Of a DNA stretch of 64,000 nt, positions 24,175 through 35,497 are shown in pieces. Origin of the DNA: Ophiostoma sp. CBS 140.51 (taxonomy: Eukaryota > Ascomycota > Sordariomycetes > Ophiostomatales > Ophiostomataceae). The notes beneath the pieces were generated by a model. The model had not been told where the DNA came from. It worked only from the letters and a program-made list of their open reading frames with translations, and did not search any database. The position numbers and the translations under genes are program-made. The first letter of the stretch is position 1. Every line of letters begins with the position of its first letter. Where the stretch lies: assembly GCA_029298735.1 (NCBI GenBank), contig JANSLP010000130.1, forward strand, positions 19,048-83,047, in the 5' to 3' direction.

Positions 24175-25595
24175 TTAGTAGCGGTAACTAAAGAGAAGTA
24201 AATGTTAGTAGATGGACAAATACAAGATGTACACGAACGCAAGAAAGAAGGAACATACTGGTCGGGCTTGTAGGGACCCTCAACAGGCAGAGACAGGTAC
24301 TCGGCCTGGACGTCCGTGAGCTTGCTGAGCTCGACGTTGCAGTGGTCAAGGTGCAGCTTGGCGACCTCCTCGTCGAGGATCTTGGGCAGGACGTAGACCT
24401 GCTTCTCAAAGGCGCCAGTCTTGGCGAACTCAATGTACTTCTTGCGGAACTCCTCGTCCTTGTTCTTGTACAGAGCAATCTGGGCCAGGACCTGGTTGGT
24501 GAACGAGCAGGACATGACGAAGGAAGAGTGGCCAGTGGCGCAGCCCAGGTTGACCAGGCGGCCCTCAGCCAGCAGGATCAGCTTGCGGCCGCTCTTCATG
24601 GTGTAGCGGTCGACCTGGGGCTTGATGTTGACGTGCTCAACGGCGTTGGCCTTGAGCCAGGCAACGTCGATCTCGACGTCGAAGTGGCCAATGTTGCTGA
24701 CAATGGCGTCGTTGGGCATGGCCTCGAAGTGGCGACCAACCAGGATGTCACGGCAGCCAGTGGTCGTGACAAAGATTTGGCCAACAGCGGCGGCCTTGTC
24801 CATAGTGGTGACCTGGAAGCCGGCCATGGCAGCCTGGAGGGCGTTGATGGGGTCGATCTCAGTGACCAGGACGCGGGCACCCATGCCGCTCAGGGCCATG
24901 GCGCAGCCCTTGCCGACATCACCGTAACCGGCAACGACAGCAATCTTGCCAGCAATCATGACATCGGTGGCGCGCTTGATACCGTCGACGAGGGACTCGC
25001 GGCAGCCGTACAGGTTGTCGAACTTGGACTTGGTGACGGAGTCGTTGACGTTGATGGCGGGGACCAGCAGCTCGCCGTTCTTCAGCATCTTGTACAGGTG
25101 GTGGACACCGGTGGTGGTCTCCTCGGACAGACCGTAGCAGTCCTTGAGCTGCTCGGGGTACTTGGCGTGGACGAGCTGGGTCAGATCACCACCGTCGTCG
25201 AGAATCAGGTTCAGGCGCTTGTTGTCCTTGAAGGCAACCAGCTGCTGCTCCAGACACCACTGGTACTCCTCCTCGGTCTCACCCTTCCAGGCGAAGACGG
25301 GGACACCGGTGGCAGCGATGGCGGCAGCGGCGTGGTCCTGGGTGGAGAAGATGTTGCACGAGGTCCAGGTAACCTCAGCACCGAGAGCGGTCAGGGTCTC
25401 GATCAAGACGGCGGTCTGGATGGTCATGTGCAGGCAGCCAGCAATACGGGCGCCCTTGAGCGGCTGGTCGGCAGCGTACTTGGCACGGGTGGCCATGAGA
25501 CCGGGCATCTCGTTCTCAGCCAGATCGATCTCCTTGCGGCCGAAGGCGGCAAGCGAGATGTCGGCGACCTTGAAGTTTCCGGCGGGGGCAGCCAT
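24175..25595 (-). CDS. SAH1: S-adenosyl-L-homocysteine hydrolase
   Basis: Adenosylhomocysteinase is the cytosolic NAD-dependent enzyme that splits S-adenosylhomocysteine into adenosine and homocysteine. It relieves product inhibition of methyltransferases. The main exon is 25595-24259. A 71-bp intron (CA|GTATGT ... TTTAG|T) leads to a 13-nt terminal exon (24187-24175) that restores the canonical C-terminus KPDHYRY and gives 449 aa. Visible landmarks include FSTQDHAAAA, the Lys-bearing NVNDSVTKSKFDN segment, the NAD-binding GYGDVGKGC and the GHFDVEID block. The ATG at 25595 sits in CACAATGGC context. A 5' UTR intron lies just upstream. Reading straight through the donor would give a spurious extended C-terminus. 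Confidence 0.97.
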
Positions 25596-25616
25596 TGTGA
25601 AGGTGTGAAAAGAAGT

Positions 25617-25847
25617 CTGCGGAAAGGCAAGAGAGTTAGTCAATGGCAACAAAGACAAATAGGACCGGCAGCAGATAGCAAGACTCTGGCAGAAGCACAA
25701 GGATTTAGCAAAACCCCAACAGCGCTGCTGCTCAATGTGAAGCCAGCTTGGCCCAGACAACAATCTGAGGCCCCAGAGAGCTCCAAAGGCGGTGGCGGAT
25801 CCTTTATCGGCTCGAGGGCAGTGGCCTTTGCGAAGCAATTAACGTAC
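25617..25847 (-). other. probable 5' UTR intron of the AHCY gene
   Basis: On the minus strand AAG|GTACGT at 25847 and TTTCCGCAG|AC ending at 25617 frame a 231-bp segment that ends about 21 nt before the AHCY start codon. Both sites match fungal consensus well. Leader introns are frequent in highly expressed housekeeping genes. This is inferred from splice signals only. Confidence 0.55.
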
Positions 25848-26964
25848 CTTGAGGGTAGAAGACGGGGAATTGAGATGAATGAAGAGTTTGAGATGAACAA
25901 AAAGTCAGATAGGAGAGTAAAAACGAAGGATGAAAGAAGGAGAAGAGAAAAGAAGAAAGAGAAGCGGGAAGGAAAGGGGAAGCAGGAGGAAAAGAGGTGT
26001 TCAAATGGGAAGGGGCGGGCAAAGATAGTGGACAATCACTCTTTTTTCCGCCGCAACGTGGCGGGGCAGTGGTTGGCTGGTGAGGGGTTAGAGCAAGCAG
26101 AAAATTTCAGGAACGGCGCTAGGCCAGATACGGACTGTCTACAATGGGGCACATTGGGGCGATTGGCGCCTGTCGTGCATTGTCAGGTATTACCCATTGC
26201 CGTGTCGGTTCCATCTGCCGCTGCTGACCGCACCTTGCCTCTGGTCCCTTTTATGTAGAGACCAACGCCAGCGCAAGGCCAGCGGCGATCCGAAGCATCT
26301 CCGAGCACGTGTATCTCAGAACAGTTGCTACGTTCCAGTCTTCACGACGAGGGCACGTTCAGCGGTTTTATTTTAGTAACATAGTTCGTCTTTTGTATTT
26401 TCTTTTTTTATCTGACAGTTCGTAGTCCCCCAAATTAACGCCAGGCCTGATGCAAAATAACTTGCCCCCGTGCTGCCAGGTTTCGTTTTGTGCCGTGGCA
26501 CAAGTGAGGTACGTCGATGTCTTTGGCCCTTGTTCACCGCATGCGCAGCGAAGCGAGGGCCAAGCGACAAGACAGCGTAGCTCAAGGTCTTGTACAACCA
26601 CACCAACCAACGAAGAACCCACGGCCATAGAAGATGTCTTGTTAGGCCAACAAATCATATTCCTCTAGAACTTTTTGGTGCCGCCAAAAACGCAGAAAGA
26701 GAAAGAAAAAGAGAGAGACAGAGTGTGTGAGAGAGTAGGAGGGACATGAAAGGAGGATGAGAAGCGGAGGGTCAGAATAATGCCACCAAAACCGAAGCCG
26801 TTTCATTAGGCTTGGTCCCGACATTGTCCGCCCAAGAAAGGAGGTATAACCGGCACTGCTGAAGTGGCCGGAATGAAGACAACGAAAAGGACGAAAGTGA
26901 AGATACAACGCACGCAAAGACAAACAAACAAATTAACATCCAGAAACATCCCGTAATCCCCTCT
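25848..26964. other. AHCY upstream region and eIF3h 3' region
   Basis: No gene is seen. The left part is purine-rich on the plus strand (about 25880-26010) and should hold the AHCY transcription start and promoter. The right part next to 26964 should be the eIF3h 3' UTR. GA-rich repeats occur at about 26690-26740. Confidence 0.45.
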
Positions 26965-28083
26965 TTACTCCGGCAGCAGGTTTCCCCGGACAGCGAACAT
27001 CTTGGCGCTGACGCTGGACGTGAAGCCGTCGACCTGCCGGCTGTACTGGTCGACCTGGCGGGCATTGAGCATGCCCTCGAGGCGACTGGGCTCCTGGGGC
27101 AGCTTGAACAGTCGTTGCCACTCGTCCTCAGGCAGAGGCGCCTGCTTGGCGGCGGCACGGGCGGCGTTCTCGGCCTTGCGCTTGGTCTGCCACGCGGTGA
27201 TCTTCTGCTGCTCACGCGTCAGCTGGCGCTGGTAGTACTGGTGGTTGTTGAGGTCGGTGTAGTGCGACTCGACGCTGTCAAGCAGCAGGTCGCAGGTCTT
27301 CTCGAGGAAGGGGTCGATGGACAGGTCGAGCGCGTCAAGCGACGGGTAGGCGGGGATGGCCATGGGCGCACGGTGGATGTCGGACAGCGAAGCGGGCAGC
27401 TCAACCTCGGCCTCAGCAGGAGGCGAGGGCAGCTGGTGCATGAACGTCGTCAGGAGGTGAGAGTTGTGAACGGAGACCGGCAGCTCAACGAGAATGTCCT
27501 TGAAGGACAGCTTTGACTTTTGCAGCGTCTCGGTCGTGAACTTGCCTTCCTTGTAGGCGGCGACAAAGGTGTTGGACAGGCGGAAGGCGCGCAGGTTCAG
27601 GGCACCCTGCGAGCTGCGGCTGACGTCGTAGACGAGGGCGACGGTAGCAGCACCGGACTGGGCATCGCGCTGGTAGTGGTACAGGTTCTCGATGAAGCTC
27701 ATGTTGATGAAGTTGCCCATCGTGGCGCTCGTGTAAAAACCGACGCTGTTGGCATCGACGTTGACCTCCTTGAGGTGGCGGATCATCTCGGCCTGGTAGG
27801 TGATGTTGGACTTGGCGCGCGGTGCGGCAGAGGCGATAGCCGATGCATCGTTCTGGTGGCCGCGGTCGTTGGCGCCGGAGTCGACGGCAGCGTCAGCCAC
27901 CGATGGGAAGGCAAAGGTGTTGGTGATCTCGAGCGTGCCGTTGTTCTCCATGCCGACGATGGCGCCAGTAGCGGTGGTCGGGAAGGCAGACGAGCAGTGC
28001 TTGGTGATCTTCATGACGACAAGGGCCTCGACCTGGACCGCCTGGAACGGCAGGTCCTTGGAGGCATCCGTGGCAGTGACCAT
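26965..28083 (-). CDS. Translation initiation factor eIF3 subunit H
   Basis: This is the MPN-domain subunit h of the eIF3 complex, which binds the 40S ribosome during initiation. It is a single exon of 372 aa, typical for filamentous fungi. The MPN domain starts at QAVQVEALVVMKITKHC (about residues 14-30) and continues through VGFYTSATMGNFIN. The metal-binding HxH/JAMM residues of active MPN proteases are absent, as expected for eIF3h. The C-terminal half is helical and charged (YYQRQLTREQQKI, AWQTKRKAENAARAAAKQ) and ends LPE. The ATG at 28083 is in CACAATGG context, like the AHCY gene to its left, which lies on the same strand. Confidence in the family is high. Confidence 0.93.
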   Translation of the reverse strand: MVTATDASKDLPFQAVQVEALVVMKITKHCSSAFPTTATGAIVGMENNGTLEITNTFAFPSVADAAVDSGANDRGHQNDASAIASAAPRAKSNITYQAEMIRHLKEVNVDANSVGFYTSATMGNFINMSFIENLYHYQRDAQSGAATVALVYDVSRSSQGALNLRAFRLSNTFVAAYKEGKFTTETLQKSKLSFKDILVELPVSVHNSHLLTTFMHQLPSPPAEAEVELPASLSDIHRAPMAIPAYPSLDALDLSIDPFLEKTCDLLLDSVESHYTDLNNHQYYQRQLTREQQKITAWQTKRKAENAARAAAKQAPLPEDEWQRLFKLPQEPSRLEGMLNARQVDQYSRQVDGFTSSVSAKMFAVRGNLLPE

Positions 28084-30181
28084 TGTGAAGGAGGATGGGG
28101 GATTGGTTGACGGTGATTGACGGTGATGAGGAGTAGCTGTCGAGGAATAAGTCGCTCAATAGAAACCCGGAGTGTCGAAAAAACGAAAGAAAACGACGAT
28201 GCGCCGTGCGTTTCGCGGGTTTGTCGTTGGGATAAAGGGTGGAAGAGGGCGCAGGGAGGGGACGTGTGGGCGCCGGGGTTGGTTTGGTAGTGAACGTATT
28301 TTTGCCTTTTCCGGAGGAATAATTTTTCGCGTGTGATACGGCCTCCCTGGCGATGCTGTGCGATTTCTGCTTTTGCCTATTTGTGGGTTTGGCGGGCCAT
28401 TCAGAGGGGGTTTTAGGGCGGTCAATAAGGGCAGAAACAGTACCCCGCCAAAACGATTGTGCGCACAGTGTGTGTTAGTGCTCAGTACACAATTTAACAC
28501 AGTGCAGCTTGCTCCATGCTCTTGCTTTTGTGTAAGTGACTGGCGGCGACAGAAATCAACACAGCATCCACAGGATTGAACATTACAAGTGAGGGAAGCC
28601 AGCTTCCGCTCTAATTATTAAAAATTATTTGCCCCCCAAAAAAAAGAAACCTTTCCAGTGGAGGAAACAATGTCCATCTAATCCCTTTCTACCAGTCCAT
28701 CATGTCCCTTCACCCAATCCGTTGAAAAATCAATCCAGCGACGTGCCCATGCAAAGTGTGCCCAGTATCCCATAACACCGGTTATTATGCGTTTTCATAT
28801 AGCCACATATAGAAATGTTCCATTATATGAGTTCAGTTCCAGTGCTGATGATGATTTGGCCGCAATTTGATTATGATTTTGTTGTGCTCTTGTCTTCTGT
28901 CAATGTGTTAGGTAACCTTTCTTTACGTCGCTGCTTTTTTTTTTTTTTTTTTTTGGTTCTGTCCGGGTCTTGACTTACTCTCGCCCTTCGTAATTTCATA
29001 GCCTGACCGGCCAGAATCGGGGCCCGGAATGGAGGGCATGTCTGTTGTGTATGACATGATGGATGGGATGATAAAAATCGTATCTAATTGGAGGCGACTG
29101 ATAGAAAGGAGATTGACGCAGTAAAGATAGCCTTGGAAACGGATAAATGAAGAATGTTCTTTATGTGAATTGAAGACGAGCCTGCTCGAGTGTGGATTTA
29201 TATTTCAGATGATAGAAGGCTCGGGCGTCGCCTTCATATATGTCGAGGTTAATCGCATTTGTTGACCAGCCCGCATTGAAAAAGATTGTCGACATCTCAA
29301 AGAACTTTTGCAGCAAATGGTCATAGTGGCCAACAAGGCAACGACTAGATTGAATCTTCATAATCTTGCGAGTTGACAATACCGTGCCCTGTTTCCGCCC
29401 CACATTGCCAATATTTCGGGAAGCCCCTGAAACATCGTGGAGTCATGGAACATTTCTGGAAGTCGTTGAAAACATGGAGACGAGGTTGCCACATGTGTAC
29501 AGTCCATATGTTTGATACTGGCCTTAATAGAAATCGTTGACTAGAATGGTATTGGGTGACACGCTACAGTCTGAGATTGACATGGCGATGCCGGTTTATG
29601 ACAAGTGACAGGCCATCTAAAATTTCCGCAGAGCAGTAAGCACGTCCAATTCAACATGGTTCATGAATATTTGTACGACATACCAATGGTCCTATTGGGA
29701 TATTCGGAATTGCCGTGGGATATGTCACTTAATTCACTGGCCGTTTTATTTCTGGTGAATGAATTTAGTATGGCCCCAAAGGCAGGACACCGCGGAAGAG
29801 CCCATAATGCGAGAAGTGGAAGGCATTCTTCACACAAGCCTCAAAAATAACGCAAAAAATTATTCCATAACAGTAATAAGGTAAGTGGTTGACAAATCAA
29901 CAAGATAGAACATTGTACACTGGTTTTAAACGAGGTGCTTTGTTATGTTTACAAACTCTGCTAGCAAAAAAAGGGGGTTTTCTGGAACACGTCACATTGC
30001 GAGGTTGGGTATCTGTTACTCTTAATTAAAAATATACCAAATGACATTGCTTCTAAGCTAGAGACTATGCTTTCTATCATGGTATTTATGGTATCACATG
30101 TCTATCTACCTTTACCCCTTAATGCGAGATTACACAAAGGGATCTATGACGCCTGCCAGTCGACGGACCACCATGTCTTTA
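28084..30181. other. 2.1-kb AT-rich intergenic region
   Basis: No gene is supported. A T20 run lies at 28935-28954. From about 28.6 to 30.1 kb the sequence is visibly more AT-rich than the genes. An open frame at 29161-29403 (minus) has protein-like composition but no recognisable family or splice context. The left end should hold the eIF3h promoter. Confidence 0.45.
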
Positions 30182-32155
30182 TCAAATGGCCGGCAAGTAA
30201 GGCATGTCCTTGTCATAATACGCTGGCATTGATGTGCTAGGCGCGCGTGATCTTGACACTCTTTGCGGAATATCTTCGATTTCAACAACGACGCTTGTCT
30301 CCATCTCCATCTGGATGGCCAGCACGCCTCCTGTACTGCTGCTTTCGCCAAGACGCTGCAGCGACTCTTGGCTTGCAGCTACCGACCGATTGACACTGTC
30401 ACCACTGTTGCCAACTCCAGGGCCGGATACCCCGAGGCCTTTACTGCCAAGCTCGCGCCAGCCACGGGGCCCACGCATGATCCTGTCACGGACGCCGCGC
30501 ATGGTCTCGACCCGTCCAAAAATGCCACCGGCAACACCGAGAGGGATCTCACGACCGCGGTCCTGGCTGCTGCTCCGGCTGTTGTTGCTAGTGCCCATAT
30601 GGCTGTTGGTGTTGCTGCTATCGCGACTAGAGCCATGCTTTGAAAGCTCTCGTCTCTTTGTTTTGCTGTTACGGTTGCCGTTGCCGTTACTGCTTCCGTT
30701 GACACCGCCTTCGACCCACACCATGTTTCCAAAACGGCGATTGGGTGGTGTTCGCATAAAAGTAAAAGTGCTGATGCCGACGTTTTCCTCGCCGACATCC
30801 CCAAAGACGATGCTGCGACGTGTGGAGCCCCATAGCAACACATCCAACCAGCCGTTGCTAGTAATGAGTGCTCCGGCGGCACAAAAGTAGCTTAACGGAA
30901 CCTCTGCTCCAGCCATTGTCGCAATACGACCAAGAGCGAGTGGGAGAGTGCATACCACGTAAATAACAGGGTAGATAAGGAAGCCTGGGTGGCATAGATC
31001 ATCACCCATTGCTGTGTCGTTGTTGTTTTCGACGTCAGTGGTCTCGTCATCAGAGCAGCCGGCTCCCGATCGGGACAATGCAATTGTAGCCAGTCGTATG
31101 TCGACGCTTGATTTATTCGACTGGACTTGAGATAAGGGGCTGCCTCGGGCATATTTCAGTGGCTGTTCCCGTTGGTCTTGTTGGCGACTTTGCTTTCGGC
31201 GCAGAGAAAAGAAGACGAGCGTGTAGAGGAGTGATGTAAGCGCTAGAGTGACGAAGATAAAAAGGTAGTGTGTGAGGAGACGCAGTGTCTCGAATTGCTG
31301 GTTGATCCAGCACTGCACAGAGTGTTAGTAAATGAGAAAATCAAGAATTTAGATGCCGGGACCTCGAAGAAATCATCGTACCCATGCTGAAGCGCGGACG
31401 TAGAACCCTCCGCTGGTTGCCCCGTTCCTGGTGGCTGCAATGCCGATGAGTGCCAGTCCGTATGTAAAGACCCATATGCTAATACAAGTTGCATTCACCA
31501 CCCACTGTGGAGGCTTGTAGCCCCGCGAGATGACACAGTATGTGTGTATGGCAATGGCGGCGATGAACAGACTTGCAGACAGGTCGCCGTTGGAAACAAA
31601 GAAGCCCTGCGACCAACAGGTGCTGCTGTTGATAATAAAAGCATCATTTTTCACCCACACCGCGTTGAGCATAAAGGCCATTGCCTGGTGCATGTCGGCA
31701 AGAAGCAGGTTGTAGAGCAGGAGAAGAAATTGGTTCAGCTCGGGCTTTTTTTCTGCAGGAAAGGGTATCTCTTGGGCCCGTCCGCCTCGCCGGACCATCC
31801 AAGACCATAATTTTGAGCGTCCCCGTGTTTTCTGTGGTCGACTCTGGTCGTTTGTGTCAAAGTCGGTATGAAAGTGCCGTTCTGCTAGACCGAGTGCAAG
31901 GTCGACACCGGGAGACAGAGGCTCCTGATATACTCTGCTGTTTGTTGGTCCGAATGTGTGTCTGGATGTGGCTGCAATCTTCCGTTTCCACCGGATGATT
32001 TTAATTGTGAGGTGGCAAAAGAGAGCCGTTGATGAGAACAGCGATATGGTTCCCACGACTGCAACAGCTGTCAAGCCCTGCTGGAGAACCGGGGGCAAGG
32101 GCCGCAAGTCTTCGGCTTCTGGAGGCAGTATACTGCTGTCGTAAATTGGCCCCAT
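30182..32155 (-). CDS. Seven-transmembrane receptor-like protein (fungal GPCR, Git3-like)
   Basis: This is a putative plasma-membrane G-protein-coupled receptor of the fungal Git3/GPR-like type. Two exons, 32155-31382 and 31312-30182, join in phase across a 69-bp intron (TGG|GTACGA ... GTGCAG|T), giving about 634 aa. Hydrophobic segments start at about residue 25 (GLTAVAVVGTISLFSST). Further ones carry LLLLYNLLLADMHQAMAFM, STCWSQGFFVSNGDLSASLF, IGIAATRNG, YLFIFVTLALTSLLYTLVFF and LIYPVIYVVCTLPLALGR. A large loop after helix I and another between helices V and VI are charged. The ADMHQA and CWSQGFFVSNGD blocks are what I recall from this receptor class. The long Ser/Asn/Gly-rich tail is consistent with a cytoplasmic C-terminus. 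Ligand and subclass are not readable. Confidence 0.68.
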
Positions 32156-35100
32156 CTTGCTGTACCGAGTTGGACGGTCGCTAGCGTGTTTATCGATGTA
32201 AACCGCATCGATGTGTCTTCGGGTGTGCCTACTTCTGCGTCCGATACGTTCGTTGCTTTCTTTTGGACACGCGAAGGAAGAGAGAAAAATTCGGAGAATA
32301 AAAACAAAGTAAACCAAGCGTCGGACCGCCAAGTCTAGGAAAATAAAGAGGAGAACATGGAATAACAATGTAACGACAAACAAAGCTCTTGGTGAGATCG
32401 AGGATGCAAGGCTAGGAAATCATGCCGTAAGGAGAATTTTTGTCAAGTTTGAAGACAGAGACAGGGGAAGGGGGAAAGCCAAGACTTTTGAATGGAGTGT
32501 CAAATTCGACAGACAGATGGGTCTGCACAAGAGTAGTAGGCCGGAGAATAAAAAGAAGTAGAAAGAATGGAACAGATGCTACAAGGAGATGCGAAAGACA
32601 TTGCAAGGCTGCCAATCGTCTTTCTGTGGGAAAAAAGCCAGGCTCGGCAGCGAGATTGACATGAGAGAACACGAGGGATCGGTATGATCAAACACTGAAG
32701 ATCTGTAGGACTACCAATTTTTGAAAGGGAGTGCCACGCGGCCGAAATGGAACGAAGCGTGTGTTGTTGGTGATGGCGTTGGAAATTTACTTGTCGGTCT
32801 CATATTCGAGGCCAGCCTGGCTTGCAATGTTGGGTATCAGACTTCCTGCCGTTTTTGCTGCTGTTTCCTCATTTTTGTGTCCATATCCTCCCTTCTTTGC
32901 CTTCATCTGATCTTTGGCGTGGAGAGTTTTCGTCCTTTTTGGTAGCCGGGGGGATGATGAGGACGGTCTGCGCAGTGTCTGATCAACGATTAGCCGATAC
33001 CATCCCCACGGACGGGAGAGTTCCATACAGGTAGTGAACCACAGATAGGACCTCTTTTGACAGTGTAAGACGATACCAAGATTTATTAAAAGAAGAAAAA
33101 GAATTTCCGTGTAAAGTACAAAATTTCCGAAATAATAGGACCTGCTGTGAGGCAAAATTGGAAATAGCTTTGGCAATGCACCAGACAACTTGGGTAAAGC
33201 TTAAGCTTGCGCGTACAAATGTCGTGATTAATCATAGAGAACCCTTGACTAAAAAAACTCTTGATTTTGCTGGACTTACTTTCTATATCTTGTCTTTCCT
33301 TCGTCTTCTGTTTCTCTCTCTCTCTCTCTCTCTCTTCTTTCTTCTTAAAAAAAAGAGATTAAATGATGAAGGCGACGAAGACGGAACGCCAATGTTGTTC
33401 AGAGGCACCCTTATTTATATGATCTTTTTATCAGGTATAAACTGGCCCGGTATGTAGTTGAGAAGCGAGGCCTAGTACATCCAAAACTTACCTAAATGCA
33501 CGCAGGCTGTTGGATGGCTGATTGAGATTTCAAACATATGACCTGGGTGTGCCAGTTAAGCTTTTCCTCCCATTGTGCACGACCCTGTCTATGATCGTTG
33601 TCTCTTTATTTTAGCCTGATTGACTGGCGTTTTTATTGGGCCACACGAGGCACAGGCAATTGAAAAGAAGGGACTGGGGACCGTGCCTTGGTGGTAGATT
33701 CATGCGTTGGCTTCACTCTACCGCACACGTTGTTCTCCACTCCTTCCATGCCATTTTCAAGTGTTCTTTTCTTCTTCTTTTTTTTTAAAAAAAATTCCAT
33801 TCGAGGGCTTTGGTTTCGGAAGTGGTTTTCTTCTTGCTGTAGCCTGTGGTCTTGACCGGCAACAATGCATAAATGTCCAAAACCGTGCCGTGCGATTGCG
33901 ACGATGATCGACAACAAGCGAAGCGAGCAGCGCATCGCAACAGGCGTCTTGTATGCGTCTTCTCTTTTCTTACCAGGAATTTCCGACCAACTGCCATGAG
34001 ATGGGCTATCTTCGCCAGCTTTGCCCGTACTGAACTATTGTAGGGGATATGCGCAGCGAGAGACCTCCTTCTGTTTTGATGTGTCTTTGAGCAAATCGCT
34101 CGATTGTTGCCCCTTCGCCAGTTGGCGAGGAAAAACTGACCACTTGTGAACATCCTCTTTTGGGGTTGAAGAAGTGTCCCTTCCATTTTAACTATCCTAT
34201 CTCTCCATTATTTTCCTATTTTGCGGCTCATGTTCCGATGTTAGGTAAAAATTTCCGAAATTATTGGGCCTTCCTGCCATTGTAGATATTGCCGTTTTTG
34301 GACATATCTGGGAATTCTACACCGTATTTGGCTGGCCTTTTACGGGGGCGCTAACGTGGTGGGCCCCTGTAAGTCGCAACACATGCTGCCAAACGTGGAC
34401 TCACAACAAGCCTCTGTCAATCTTCATCTACAGCTGTCGACTACATCTTTTAAGTCTGCGATGCAGGAGGTCGAGGGTGACGGCAATTATGTACAAGTTT
34501 TACCTTCTGTCTAGTCGTTTAACATAGTTATTTATCTGGTTGTCATTTGCTCAAATTCTTTCTATTGGATTTTTTCTACACTGCAGTATTAATTTTTGAT
34601 TTGACCGACGGTCAACATTTACGGCATGTCGATTGCGAGCTTTGAGACTTGCGGTTTCTCATTACCCTTTCTATCATGCTTATTCCGACCTCGTAGTATG
34701 CTTCAAAACCCAGCTTCTTATCGAAGACGGCTGCGCCAGTCAGTTAAAGATTGTTAACTAAAGGTACTCGGATTTCCATGTGGCTTTATGCCCGACTTCG
34801 CCCGACCTGCATTGGAGAATACCCACAAGAACTGCATATTACACAGTAGTTGCAAAGGTGATCCGCAACAGCTGCACGGTTGTATCGTAGCTTTCGTTAG
34901 CCTGATGGTTAAAGCATTGCTAAAAGTCTCAGCATCGGTAGACAGGTCCTCTTTTTTGACCACATCGAAACCGACATTGGTCGGCAGCTTACACCTTCTG
35001 CTACGAGGTATTTATCTCTAGGCACAGAATTCCTTGCAATGCGAGCTATTATGACTCCCGTGAAAAGCCCAAGGGCAACCAAAATCCAATACTCACTTAA

Positions 35101-35497
35101 AAAACCGAGTCTTTGTCTTTAATGGGATTTTGCCTCGTTCAAATCTCCGGGCCGAATCTCGGCTATTTTCTCTTGGTCCTACATGGGTATGTTGCAGTGC
35201 TAGAACATGACGTACTGGCAGCCGAAATAACATGGCTTGATATGTTATGCTAGGCCGCGATAACGGAATGTGGTATTGAGACGATGCAATTGATATTAAA
35301 TAGTAGTTGAATTCAGAGAACACAAAAATGGAGCTATTCAAAGGAATCCTTGGAAAGTATGGTGGGCAATAGCCCAAGCTTTGACCACGAGGCGTGGGGC
35401 AACAACTGGCTAAAGTAGAAGGGAAAGAGAACGACAACGGCTGGACATCAAGCAAGTACTACGCAAATAAGGCGAATATTAGAGTTGCGCTCCCTTA
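32156..35497. other. 3.3-kb intergenic region with (TC)n
   Basis: No gene is recognised. A (TC)n microsatellite lies at about 33311-33336, and A/T runs at about 33345-33355 and 33776-33795. The left end should contain the receptor promoter, and the right end the 3' UTR of the sugar transporter. A stretch near 34890-34960 weakly resembles a tRNA A-box but has no B-box. Confidence 0.45.
33311..33336. repeat. (TC)n microsatellite
   Basis: About twelve TC units between the receptor and the sugar transporter genes. Confidence 0.85.

Noticed and set aside
24342..26258. 638-codon open frame opposite the AHCY gene
   Set aside because: It is the antisense shadow of AHCY and its upstream region; the Gly/Val/Leu/Asp composition is typical of an antisense frame.
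29161..29403. 80-codon frame with protein-like sequence in AT-rich DNA
   Set aside because: No homologue recognised and no splice partners; kept only as a remark in the intergenic entry.
34890..34965. possible tRNA-Ser-like sequence (A-box-like TAGCCTGATGGTTAAAGC, then a T run)
   Set aside because: There is no B-box (GGTTCGAATCC-like) and no acceptor stem pairing that I can see, so it is not supported as a tRNA.
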